This document shows positions 12,038 to 21,675 of a DNA stretch of 64,000 nt, piece by piece. The notes beneath the pieces were generated by a model. It did no database searches. It saw only the letters and a list, made by a program, of their open reading frames with translations, and had not been told where the DNA came from. Both the position numbers and the translations under genes were made by a program. The stretch comes from Cymbomonas tetramitiformis. Lineage: Eukaryota; Chlorophyta; Pyramimonadophyceae; Pyramimonadales; Pyramimonadaceae. The DNA lies in assembly GCA_001247695.2 (NCBI GenBank), contig LGRX02035467.1:18640-82639 (forward strand), given 5' to 3'. How positions within the stretch are numbered: the first letter of the stretch is position 1; the number at the start of each line of letters is the position of its first letter.

Positions 12038-14607
12038 ATGGGGGTTCGACCTGGACCGGGCCTAGTCGACGCAATGTTCATTTACGGTATTACGCTTGCC
12101 CTGATCCCGCTTGCTGCCGATTTTTGGGCTGGTGGCTCGAGCACCTTCGACCTCGACGACGTCTTCCAGTGCCCCTCGCTCGCATGGCTCTACCGCTCCT
12201 TCCGTGACTGTGACGTCGCATCTTCCCAACATTACCCGAACGCGCCCCGGCGTACCACCTCCCATCAGGCTTTCAAAGTTATGGGTGTTTCCACACGAGC
12301 AAAACGGTCCCTCACGAGGGACTCCGACATCGACGCCTCACTGAGGCTCACTGACGCGGTTCGCAACACGCCGACGGCCAAATCACCGGCTATTACGAAC
12401 CCCGACCCTACTTCCAACACCGACGCCGACGTTGCGACGAGGAAGTATCTACAGGAGCAGTCCAAGCTTGTGGACGAGGTCTACAAGGGGCGGCTCCATC
12501 GGACATGGGCCAAGGGTATCCGCGAGGACATCCTTGGCGACAAGAAGCATTATTTCAACGGCACTTCTGACGCGGGTCTCCTCTCCGATGTGGTGGTTCA
12601 GCTGCGTACGGAGTTTGAGTCCGCTGGGCTGGACCTGGTCTCGTTCGACCTTGACGACCCCCAGGCTTTGGTGGTGGGCAAGGTGAACGCCCTGCTGTAC
12701 GACGTGCTTGGGCTTATCATCGAGAAGCACAGCAACGCCCACGTCTGGCTTACGGGTACGGACGCGTCTGCCGACCGAGATGGACGGCGTGCGCTGGTGG
12801 ACATCGTGAAGCGCAGCGTACCAGTGGCGTTGCGGGAGTCCTTCCAGCAGGAGCATGCCGCGCTTAGTTATCCCGCAAACGTTGACCCGCAGCCGATTTT
12901 GGCTCGGGAACAACGTTTGGTGCGGGATAACAAGGCCGCCGACTGGACCCCACCGAGGCCACCAGGAAGCTCAGCCTCTACAGCCGGCTTGACCCGGTAT
13001 TCTACGCCGCGGTCAAGGTGCGTTACCCCATGGTGGCAGATCTCGCGGCGGTTTCACTCGGTGCTCTGCGCTCTCTGGTTGTAGAGATTTATCAGGCATG
13101 GGCGCAGACGGACGTGGGGAAGGCCGTTCTGGCCAAGCCCGCAGGTGGTGGCGCGTCGGCTCTGCTCACCAGCGGCGAGCACCAGGTACTTCTGGACAAG
13201 ATCAAGGAGTTGACCGAGCTGGTACAGCGGCAGTGCGGGGCGGCTCCGCCGGTGGTGCAGCAGCAGCGGGATCCGCCGCAGCGGCAGCACGGGCAGCGCC
13301 GGCAGCAGCAGCGCGGGCAGTCACCGCGGGGCTTCCGCATGGGGGTCCAATCCCCACCGGCGGTGGGCTACGATCGTGACGAGCAGCGGGCTAAGCCGCT
13401 GTGTACCCGCTGCAAGAAGACTGGTAAGGACCTTTATCATTTCTACCGCGACTGCCCGCTTGGCGGTCGCCAACATTCCCCCACCTCGGCCGCGGCTTTC
13501 TGTATCCCCATCGACGACGAGGATGCGGAGGGCGTGCATGCCCTCGCCATGTGTGCTGTCTTTCAGGAGGCGGCGGATGATGGAGCTGAGGCCTTTGCCC
13601 GCGCGGCGACGGTGTACGGTCCGCCAGCGGTGCTGTGCGGGGGCGTTGTGGGAGGCATCGACGTGTCGGCCTACGGCTTCTCCGTTGACGCGGTGACACC
13701 GGTGGCGGAGACGTCCGGTGACGACATCCTGCAGCGGCTGGACGACCTCGCGGCGGAGGTCAACGCGGCGGTAGAGCCTAAGGTACATTACACTCACGCC
13801 TCTTTCCCGCCGCCTGCGGGCATTGCGACGCAGGCTTCGGCTCTGGTGTGTGACGCTGCGAGCGCAGGTATCACACCAGAGGAGCAGGTTCCGGCAGGTG
13901 GTGCGGCGGCATCGGCATCCGCCGTGCCGGCCCCTGCTATGCCTGTCTTGGAGAATGAGCAAGAGCTCCTGGAGCTCTACGGCTACGGCCCGCCCGTGTC
14001 CCTTCAATCGACGCGGGTGACCACCACGGAGAAGTCCGGCGGTGAATTCGCGGGGGTTGTGGGAACTGCCAACCACTCCGCGGTTGCGCCGGTTGACTTG
14101 ACCGGCTACGACACCGACGACTACGAGGATTTTGCAGACGGCAGCTTCGCCGTCAAGCCGCGGGCTCCGGCCATCTCGGCTAATCATGCGTCAGAGCCCG
14201 CAGCCCACGTGACTGAGTCTGGTGGTGCTTCCCGCACCTACGGATGTGGCAAGCCGCCATGGGGCTTCCCCGCACACGCGGGCCCGTGGGGTTTTCCTTA
14301 CTTTGTCTCCCTCATTCTTTTCATCTCGATCATGGGTGTGGGGGCAGCCGCCTACACGGCGGCCAATGACATCGACTCTGTACAGGTATCGGGTCGGGCT
14401 GCACCGCAGCCTGTGCTGTGCAGGGGAGACTTATGCATCTACCCCGGTATATCCGAGCTGGACCCCGTCACTCTGGATGCAGTACTGCACTCCCTGGGTG
14501 CTGCGACGGTGGTTCACCGGCCGCCTGACCCACTGGAGAGCAGTGCTGCAAGCTACTACCGTGGACATTGTGGTGACGGTGCTCCTCTGGACTTTGACCC
14601 CGAGTAG
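12038..14607 (+). CDS. Gag-like protein of the LTR element, broken by one frameshift
   Basis: Two overlapping frames, 12038-13084 and 13018-14607, read as one protein of about 855 residues if the frame slips by -1 near 12943-12946. Upstream of 13018 the second frame still encodes natural-looking sequence (TEATRKLSLYSRLDPVFYAA). No slippery heptamer is visible, so a one-base deletion or assembly error is likelier than programmed frameshifting. A later start at 12282 (MGVSTRAKRS) is possible. The N-terminal half looks helical, like a capsid. A cysteine cluster near 13407 (CTRCKKTG, then H and C) reads C-X2-C-X8-H-X4-C, longer than a canonical CCHC knuckle. Near 14290-14365 a hydrophobic run (FVSLILFISIMGVGAAAY) resembles a membrane segment, which is odd for Gag. 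It ends in TAG. Confidence 0.7.
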
Positions 14608-14932
14608 CTTTACTTCTGGCTCTGGCAGTGCACCACTTTCTGGTGGTGTGCTGAGATGTGCTTTGACCTCAACATGGTCTTCAATTTGGTTTATGCTTTA
14701 CTTTGACATCTACAATCTTCAATCTGGTTTGCTGCCACAGTGCTTTTCAGTAGTTTAGCAGGACCTGAGTGCCTGTATGTTTCTGCACTTGTGCCGGCTA
14801 GAGGGTTTCAATTTGTGTATCAGAATGGCACAGTTGAATTAGCAGTTAGGTTTGTCACCCTAGCTCCTACCCTAACTTATCTTACATTCTCTGACTTACC
14901 TGTCAGTCACCACCCACAGTGCTGGGGTGGTG

Positions 14933-15192
14933 TGCTGAAATCTGTATAGGCAGCCCTGACCGGGAGTCCCGGTGCAGGCCCCTATGACAGATTCCTAGGT
15001 AGCCAACACTGGACCGTGACTGATCCGTAAGCCTGTGCTGTGACACACCGAGTGTCACAGGTAGCTAGACTCGAGACCGTTCCGACTCCGTGACCGTTCC
15101 GGGTATATCTAGCTTAGGGTTTTATTTCTTATGAGAGTTTATCTATATTGGTTCACTGACTGTCTGATATCTTGAACCGGGATATTCCAGTA
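14933..15192 (+). repeat. 3' long terminal repeat (260 bp)
   Basis: Matches the LTR at 11625 with a handful of changes (GGACCGTGACTG versus GGACCTGTGACTG, GCCTGTG versus GCCCGTG, one extra T in GGTTTTATTT). It is followed by the duplicated target CAACG. Confidence 0.88.
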
Positions 15193-15197
15193 CAACG

Positions 15198-15608
15198 TGT
15201 GCCGCCATCACTGCCATGCTAAAAGGCCATACCGCGAGAACAATACACCACCGCCCAAGTGGGCGCTCAACCCCTCCTACGTCCTACTTAGCCGAACATG
15301 GCAACAGCAAGGCGCTGTGCCATCATCAGAATCACCGGAAAGCCGGTGCGGGCCATAACCTGCGAGGAAGACAGATACGCAGTCCGGCTAAGCTCGCTGA
15401 GCATCAAACTGATCATCCTATAAACAGCGTCTGGCCGAGGCTTTATGCTCTCGGAAACCCAGACAGTGAAGCAAGACTGTACTACTGTACTGTACTACTG
15501 TACAGTACAGTGCTAGGATGCCACGGACACGATACGGAAGCAGGGTCAGGCTAGGGGCTAGTCAGAGCCCATAATAACTAAGCCTAAACCCGAAGTCCAG
15601 CACAAATT
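15198..15608. other. Spacer between two retroelements
   Basis: No gene was seen. A short self-complementary run of TACTGTAC units lies at about 15478-15512. The right end grades into the 3' flank of the DIRS-like recombinase. Confidence 0.5.
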
Positions 15609-15610
15609 AC

Positions 15611-16750
15611 TCATACAAATACCCGCACGAATGATTGTGCCGCATTCAGCTCCATGTATTCTTTCGTCGAGACTTTCTCTATCTGCCTTGAGGATGACAT
15701 TCCCAAGACTTGCCACACTTTCATATAATGTCTAGCAATCCTCTCTGTTTTGCAATACGCCTGTCCCATAACCTGCTGCAGGTCGGCTCCTTCAAGGAAA
15801 AGTTCGATTGCTCCCGCTGTCCGAATGTTGAAGAATGTTTCCCCATTGAACAGCCCCGCTTTTTGCAACCAGCATTTGAGGTCTGAATTCATCTGCTTCC
15901 TGGAAATTGGACTATTTTCCACTTTGCCAGACCTGACTGGTTTGAACAAGAATCCTTGTGCAAGGTTCACACCCAAAATTTTCATCACTTGGAGGTAGTC
16001 CTCCAACGCTGAGATGGGGCATTTAGATTTATCAGGGAGTCTTTTGATTCCGAAAACGTGTTCATCGCCCGAACGGAGTGTCTTCCCCCACTGGTAGTTG
16101 AAGAGAAAACCGGAGTTATCGGGAAATCTTATGATCCCTTCCACCCTTGTGGCGCCCAGCTCCGCCGGTCTCTTCAGAGCGTATAAGTCCATCAGGATCA
16201 TTGCCTTACATCTAAGAGTGATGAACAAAAGTATCCAATCTTGTGTCGAGGCAAAACCAGCTGCCTCTGCGTTCATGTGAATCACTAGCTTGTCGATCGT
16301 ACAACTGAAAAGTGGTGTTGCCTGATTTGGGGTGATTCTTGCTTGCAACTGTTCGTTCCTGGTCATCGTTTCATAGACCTTAACCACTCTACCTGTGCAC
16401 GGGTTGTCCGACCCACCCCTTCCGAAATCCTGGAAGGCACTAGAGAGTCTGCCGATAAGGGAATTCACCGAACTTGCGGCTTGCCTGACTGGGCAACTAC
16501 ATCTTCCCAGTTGAGGGCACGTGGCCGAATGTACGTTAGTCTTACCGAACTGTTCCAAGTAAATAAGATACCATAAGATGTGTTGTGCTGTACACGAATC
16601 CAATGATTCTAGTGGGGTCATGCAAGCCAGGAATTCCCCGAGGGCCCGCAAATTTCGGAGTTTGGCCGATTGGTACACATCCCTGGCCCTTGCTTCCTGA
16701 AGCTCCTTCGTTCTTAGATGTATGGCGGCCCAGTCAGGGGCTTTTCTCAA
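15611..16750 (-). CDS. Tyrosine recombinase of the DIRS-like element
   Basis: About 380 residues. An N-terminal SAM-like helical region is followed by the catalytic domain. The first Arg is in LKRPAEL; box II reads FFNIRTAGAIE, keeping the Arg but lacking the usual His three residues earlier; the nucleophile Tyr is in ARHYMKVW. This matches the R-xxR-Y pattern of DIRS/Crypton-type recombinases, which integrate circular cDNA without target duplication. There is no ATG at the start of the open frame (it opens with TTG), so expression may need a fusion or recoding with the upstream frame, or the true start may be an internal Met. It ends in TGA. Uninterrupted apart from the unclear start. Confidence 0.82.
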   Translation of the reverse strand: MRKAPDWAAIHLRTKELQEARARDVYQSAKLRNLRALGEFLACMTPLESLDSCTAQHILWYLIYLEQFGKTNVHSATCPQLGRCSCPVRQAASSVNSLIGRLSSAFQDFGRGGSDNPCTGRVVKVYETMTRNEQLQARITPNQATPLFSCTIDKLVIHMNAEAAGFASTQDWILLFITLRCKAMILMDLYALKRPAELGATRVEGIIRFPDNSGFLFNYQWGKTLRSGDEHVFGIKRLPDKSKCPISALEDYLQVMKILGVNLAQGFLFKPVRSGKVENSPISRKQMNSDLKCWLQKAGLFNGETFFNIRTAGAIELFLEGADLQQVMGQAYCKTERIARHYMKVWQVLGMSSSRQIEKVSTKEYMELNAAQSFVRVFV

Positions 16751-16905
16751 CAGGCTCTTGCCACCACCCTGTCAACCTCAAAATTTTCCCCTTCCCCGAA
16801 AGTTATTACAGGCGTTCAACAATTTATTTTCCAAGGTAAACGGATTACTATGGGAGGCTATTAATATATCACATGAATTTTGTGTTTTTGGAATACGAAG
16901 TGTTT

Positions 16906-18594
16906 TTAAGAAAAATCGAATCTAAAAATCCAGACTGCCCACGGGAGTGGGCCTGCTTCTGACCATCTTCCATTTCTAAGTTGTTGGAAACAGACCTCTC
17001 CTGCTTCAGCGATTCTGAACTTTTGTTTGCACAGTTTATTGTACGCAGTCCACCAGAACCCATCTGGAGAGAAACCATCCCACTGTGGAGCAACCACAGA
17101 GGCTGACGCTTTCTGTTCTCTAAGATACATCAGGAACGGTCCCATTAATGCAAAAGGCGGATTAGCATAACAGTTCAGTCCCGCTAGTGGATAGGCAAAG
17201 ACATTGGTGCCACAAGCTTCTTTCTCTGGCAGCCTTGAGCAAAATCGCATTTTGGGACATCCCCGAACATTAGCCGTTGTTGCGAAGCAGTCGATGTTGT
17301 GCCGTCCAAACATCATGTTCAACAGAGGAGAGAACCGTGGCATTAATGAATAATGAGACTCTTCATCCGGGACTACAATAGTTCCATCAGGTCCCCTTGA
17401 AAAGGAAACCACCTTCAGCTCCAAGTTGTTATCCGCGACAAATCTATAGAGCTTTTCTGCCAAGTCCTTGCATGCTTTCGCGCCCAGGTTAGACGAGAGG
17501 ACTCTCGATGAATCCCAGATATTTTTATCCAAGATTATGTCCCAGCGTTGCGGGACCCGTTCTACTGGGATTTCGAACAAGGCTTCAGAAATCAAAATTG
17601 ACTGATCCACCGACGAGCAGGTTCTCAAATCTCGATAACACGAAATTTCATCTTGGAATTCCCCTGCTCTGATTGATGCCGTGACTTTTGTACCATCGAC
17701 GTTTGTATCCACGAGTATCGAGCAGTGGGCCTGCTTCCTAAATGCGGACACCTTAATCAGCGACGGCTGGAAGAGTTGACTCAAGTAGAGTTTGAAATGC
17801 CTCATCTGCTTACTGTTCAGGAAAAAACTTTTTCTGCAGAATTCGTGCCTCTTTGCCAGGAAGGCATACAGCTTCCTGCATGCAATAAGGATGCCCGGGG
17901 CTGCGATTGACATTGAAACCAACTTTCCTGCCACTCTTTCCAGGTCCCTGGCCGAAATACTTGACGAAGCTCGCAGGTCCGTTGCCAGGCTCAAGAACTT
18001 ATCCCATTTTTTCTGCGGGATGAAGAATTCCTGCTTCGCAAGGTCAATACCAATGCCTAGCCAGGTGATGGTCAAGGACGGAATGAACTCCGTCTTCTCC
18101 AGATGAATAAAATATCCTGCCGCCGTCATGCATGACGAGACAACGAACGCCGAGATTTTGGCTCTTTCCTGTTTCGTAAGAGTTGAAGCACCCACTGGGG
18201 CCGGTCCCCCGGCATTATCATCAATGTAGTATAAATATGGTACAGTAATCACTCACCTTTAAGAAAACCAGAGATTTGGGGTCAGCCAGCTAATTCCACC
18301 AACTTGCGTACCCCCCCCCGCCAGCGCCAGCGTCCTATGGAATCGGTAAGAATTAGCAAGTATTTTCTTTCAATCAGCCAGCAATTCTCTTAAAAGTCCA
18401 ATGATAAACACTTAAAAAGGCGACATTTTCAAAAATTTCCGCCTGCGGCGCCAGCACCCATATTTCTTATTTTCGAGGATTCCATAGCTCAAAAAAACCA
18501 GCCAGCTTTTCTCGACAACTTCGGTACCCCCCCCAAAAAAAAAGCTGGCTGGTTTCTTATCGCCGGGTTTTCTTAAAGGTGAGTGATTACTGTA
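16906..18594 (-). CDS. RT C-terminus, RNase H-like region and methyltransferase-like domain (DIRS-like)
   Basis: The frame opens in the right terminal repeat of the inserted MITE and enters RT at motif C, YLYYIDDNAGG. The thumb/connection region follows, then a segment matching the DIRS RNase H position (LVDTNVDGTKV, ISEALFE, ILDKNIWDSS), although its motifs look degenerate. After NIDCFATTANV comes CYANPPFALMGPFL, the NPPF motif typical of the Dam-like methyltransferase domain in DIRS elements. It ends in TAA. On MITE removal it joins in frame to the upstream RT piece. The N-terminal RNase H at 19.9 kb might compensate for the weak internal RNase H; that is inference. Confidence 0.78.
18243..18592. 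mobile_element. 350-bp TA-flanked MITE inserted in RT
   Basis: Perfect 27-bp terminal inverted repeats start CAGTAATCACTCACCTTTAA and run to GAAAACC. The element is flanked by TA on both sides (18241-18242 and 18593-18594), the target duplication of Tc1/mariner/pogo-type transposons. The interior has C-rich and A-rich runs and two facing AGCCAGC/GCTGGCT motifs, and no ORF. Its termini match the element at 28135-28893. It lies three codons upstream of the RT YIDD motif, and removal with one TA restores the RT frame. Confidence 0.9.
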
Positions 18595-19643
18595 TCCCCA
18601 GCCGCCGGATGAATCCCGCGAATTCTCCCGCGAAGGCGCTATAAATGACCGGCGCTAGCTTCCATCCAAAATTGAGAACTGTATAGACGTAATAAACGCC
18701 CTCCCACAGGAAACCCATGTCCTGTTGCGACTCCTCTGTAAGCATCACATGGAAGAATCCGTTCGCTTGGTCCATAATAAATGCCGGATCCCCCACCTCT
18801 ACGTAAGATTTGTGGAAGCATTGTCACCGACTCGTAGGTAAACGGAATATCCTTGCACCAAAGGTTAAGAAATCTTGCATCGTTGATCTTTCTTGGTTTG
18901 GCTGGCTCCACTCCTACCGGCATAACAAGATGCGGGGGAGAGCATTCCCCTTCTTTGCCCCAGACTCTTATCGCTCCCCACTTGAGCTCGTCCTGTATCT
19001 TCCCAGAGATCCATGGGATCAAATGATCCGGTATCGCATGATTCTTGAACTGCATCTTCGGGGGTGTTCTCGAGTCGAAACGAGCCCCTTCGTAAGTGCC
19101 TGAAAAATGTTGGAAGAAATCCGAGATGGAGACTCCATTCTTTGCCCATTCTTTGACCAGCAATCCCATCTCTGATGATGTTACCACTGTGTCCCAGAAC
19201 TGGGTACACTCATGGATAGTTCCCACCCGGAACTCCCCCGGATCCCTAGCTGGTGCGGAAAGGGGGTCCGGGACCAAATTACCACTGAGGGCATCAATTA
19301 CTGAAGGGGCCAAGGTGTCCCGCCCTTGGGCCTCACGTGGCCCTAAGGACTGTTGCCTCTCCATCACTTCCCGGGCACTGTCGAATCCTTTTACTGCCAT
19401 GGTAATAAATGCAAGCGGGTCTCTCACACTTGTCGTAGCCGGCATGCCAGAATCCAGTGCGAAGTTGGCCAGGCTGTTCAGCCAGTTTATTGTGGTCTCG
19501 TGCCACATGCTTGAAATTGAAAACACAATCCGGGCGCAAGGCCATGTGAGCTTTCCCAACGATAAGTAGTCTCTCCAAGTCTTTTGCGATAACGTTACGG
19601 GAGCCCGAGAATGCTGACACCACCAGCTCCGAGTCCCCAACAA
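18587..19643 (-). CDS. RT N-terminal and palm motifs of the DIRS-like element, frameshifted
   Basis: One frame (19643 to about 18790) carries the linker and the early RT motifs IRVWGKEGEC, HLVMPVG and KPRKINDARFLNLW. It then passes into another frame that encodes motif A (FIMDQANGFFHV) and motif B (LNFGWKLAPVIYS) and runs into the MITE at 18592. The switch falls in the G5 run of GGTGGGGGATCC near 18795, consistent with one extra G (mutation or sequencing error). Upstream, its first residues overlap the RNase H frame, where a second one-base shift near 19.49 kb is needed to join HNKLAE to SLANFALDSG. Confidence 0.75.
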
Positions 19644-19914
19644 TTATTGCTGTGGTCAAGTTCCATTCTATTGCTCTTTGGATTGCAATCACGGCCCCCA
19701 CGAATTCTGCATAATTATTCGTCTTGGATCCAAGGCGCCCGTAGTCCCGGGTCCACTGTTGACCTTGTTCTGAGCAGAGTGCCACCCCGAACGAGGCTTG
19801 CCTCAAATCCGGCGACGCGTTAAAGCGGCATGCACCATCGAAGAAAAGCAATCCCTTCCGTGGGGCTGAGTTTGGCTCGTGTCCCTGTTCGAGACAACAA
19901 CCACACCAGAGCAC
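19480..19914 (-). CDS. N-terminal RNase H domain of the DIRS-like element
   Basis: The frame contains LLFFDGACRFNAS (first catalytic Asp), then NNYAEFVGAVIAIQRA (catalytic Glu), IVGDSELVVSAFSG (Asp) and FKHVARDHNKLAE (terminal motif). The NNYAEF and GDSELVV forms resemble the RVT_3/plant-archaeal RNase H type, which is known to have been acquired secondarily by some LTR and LINE elements. Upstream residues include a Cys-rich CGCC. After about 19.49 kb the coding signal moves to the frame of the RT piece, so RNase H and RT were probably one polyprotein. Placement before RT differs from standard DIRS order. Confidence 0.75.
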
Positions 19915-20214
19915 TCTTCCTTTCAGGAGAAATGCTCCTCGAAAATCGCACCCCGGTCTCTACCGGGCCCCAATCTTGTGGAAAGGGATGGACGATTTTC
20001 GAGCCTGGCCACTTCCGGTGTGCTACTCGTGTAGAGTAACCCACCCGTTGTGGTCAGTACTCTAACCGTCCAACATCCCCATGTTAAAGGGAGGCTTCTA
20101 TGATGGACGGGACCAGGTGGTCCGTGCAGGCAAGATAATTGGCATTAATTGCCTGTATCCGCGAAGCACTCCAATTTGAGATATGCATCCCAAAGTCCGA
20201 AACCCAGTGTTCCG

Positions 20215-20590
20215 AAGCTGATCACGAAATCTAACGTAGAGCAAAAAAAAGCAAATCCAATTATCGAAATCCAGGATCCCGAAGGCTGAAATCTGAAAAT
20301 TTAACGTAGAGCAAAATCAACGAAATCGAAATTTCGAAAATCTAACGTAGAGCAAAAAAACAAATCCAAAATTCGAAAATCCAGCATCCCGAAGACTGAA
20401 AACTGAAAATCTAACGTAGAGCAAAATCAGCCAAATCGAAATTTCGAAATCTAACGTAGAGCAAAAATACCACATCCAAAATTCGAAAATCCAGCATCCC
20501 GAAGACTGAAATCTGAAAATCTAACGTAGAGCAAAATCAGCCAAATCGACATTTCGAAAATCTAACGTAGAGCAAATTCACAAAAATGCA
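20215..20590. repeat. AT-rich tandem repeat with AATCTAACGTAGAGCAAA core
   Basis: The core AAAATCTAACGTAGAGCAAA recurs about eight times. Long units (about 117 bp) contain two cores, one followed by a CATCCCGAAGACTGAAAA segment and one by a CCAAATCGAAATTTCGAAA segment. There is no coding potential. It lies just outside the 5' side of the DIRS-like element and could be part of its non-coding terminus, but no match at the other end was seen. Confidence 0.8.
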
Positions 20591-21162
20591 AAATTAACTT
20601 GGTTTTTATTAGCTCAAAATGACGGGGAAGATGTCCTCTTTTACACACGCATCTACACTATTGAGCGAATCAAACTTATCCGTGAGCAATTTTGGGGAGT
20701 ATGCGAGGGGGTAGGAAAAATTGTGCAATTTCCAAGTGATTTTGGGGTTTTACCTACCCATGCTACTTCAACCGAGGTTTTGAGGGTCAAGATGAACTCG
20801 GATGAAACCTTTGACAAGACACTGCAGAAAGAGCAACTCGAGAACTTGACGACATAGGTCTCCGAATTTTCAAAGGACCTTCGAGTGTCACGGGGAGTCC
20901 CTTATATTACCCGCGTTCTTAGGTATTTTGCACCCAACCTAAGAGAAATCCGGAATATTTCATCACATACCCTATTGATACGGTCCCATTATACCCCGCA
21001 GATTGCGATCACAGAGGTGTGATGCATATCCATTGTTCAAAGGGAACATAGTAGGCCATGGCCTAGCCTTGCTTTGGCACTATAAGTCCGATATTCGAGG
21101 AGTAATTGACGTTTGAAAAAGGGTTCTTAGGTTGGGTGCACCCAACTTAGTGGTGGGTAATA
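20591..21162. other. Intergenic DNA
   Basis: No gene was found. Two short words related as imperfect inverted copies, GCACCCAACCTAAGA (about 20932) and TCTTAGGTTGGGTGC (about 21125), could be ends of a small fold-back or degraded element. Confidence 0.45.
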
Positions 21163-21301
21163 GACACTTGGACTTCGAAGCTGGAGGTGAACCGCCACTT
21201 TGCAATTCTTCATTTCCGCGATCCGGGGAGCGAGATCAGACGATCCGTCTCCTGAATGACGGTCATCACTGATGACGGAAGGAAAGTCGGCGATCAACAG
21301 T
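21163..21301 (+). repeat. 139-bp dispersed repeat S2, copy 2
   Basis: Near-identical, same-orientation copy of 11041-11179. It begins GACACTTGGACTTCG and ends GGCGATCAACAGT. The flanks differ on both sides, supporting a mobile or recombined fragment. Confidence 0.8.
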
Positions 21302-21535
21302 CGAGAGTTCAGAGTCTTAGAGTAGAGACTCTAAGGAGTAAGGACAAAAATGCGGAATCGCCGGACGGGATTCCTAGTTTTCTTTTATAGGGGGTACGTA
21401 AACGTACAGGTGGGGAAAAATCAAAATTCTCCAATCCTATAAATCCTACATGATCATGATCATGTGAAGAATCTAGAATAAGAATGAGAGAAACAGAAAG
21501 AGAGAGGCCGCAAGCGCGGGCCGCGTGCACTGGGG

Positions 21536-21675
21536 GGGCGGGATGGTTGTGTTGTGGTTGCGGTGTGTGTGGGAGGGTTGCTGTGTTGTGGTTGCGGTTT
21601 GGGTGTTGTGGTGTGTGTGTTGTGGTGTGTGTGTTGTGGTGTGTGTGTTGTGGTGTGTGTATGTGTTGCGGTTAA
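21536..21675. repeat. GT-rich microsatellite (GTGTGTTGTG)
   Basis: About 140 bp of GTGTGTTGTGGT-type units. It adjoins the (AAT)n/(ATT)n tail of the LINE-like element, so it may have grown from the element's 3' junction. Confidence 0.75.

Larger units (their letters stand above)
11625..15192 (+). mobile_element. Gag-only LTR retrotransposon (TR-GAG-like)
   Basis: Two 260-bp LTRs (11625-11884 and 14933-15192) flank an internal region with a Gag-like reading frame only. A 5-bp target duplication CAACG (11620-11624 and 15193-15197) borders the element; it can also be read as 6 bp, ACAACG, if the LTR ends one base earlier. The LTRs differ at about three positions, which implies a fairly recent insertion. 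No protease, reverse transcriptase or integrase motif lies between the Gag stop at 14607 and the 3' LTR, so pol must act in trans. A GGGGTGG purine stretch precedes the 3' LTR and may be the polypurine tract. The primer-binding site is not identified. The layout fits the TR-GAG class described in plants. Confidence 0.85.
15611..20044 (-). mobile_element. DIRS-like tyrosine-recombinase retroelement, disrupted
   Basis: On the minus strand the order is RNase H (about 19.9-19.5 kb), linker, reverse transcriptase (19.1-18.1 kb), degenerate RNase H region, NPPF methyltransferase-like domain (about 17.3-17.0 kb) and tyrosine recombinase (16.75-15.61 kb). RT, RNase H, methyltransferase-like domain and recombinase instead of integrase define DIRS-type elements. 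The extra RNase H ahead of RT is unusual. No Gag is visible upstream. Terminal repeats (inverted or split-direct) were not found, so the ends are approximate. Damage: a frameshift near 19.49 kb, another in a G run near 18.79 kb, and a 350-bp MITE at 18243-18592. A separate DIRS-type Gag fragment lies at 58.5-59.8 kb. Confidence 0.82.

Noticed and set aside
15478..15512. Palindromic TACTGTAC run as a DIRS terminal repeat
   Set aside because: Too short and with no counterpart near 20 kb.
18243..18592. MITE as a spliced intron in RT
   Set aside because: No AG at the 3' end next to the required junction; TA duplication and inverted repeats indicate a DNA transposon.
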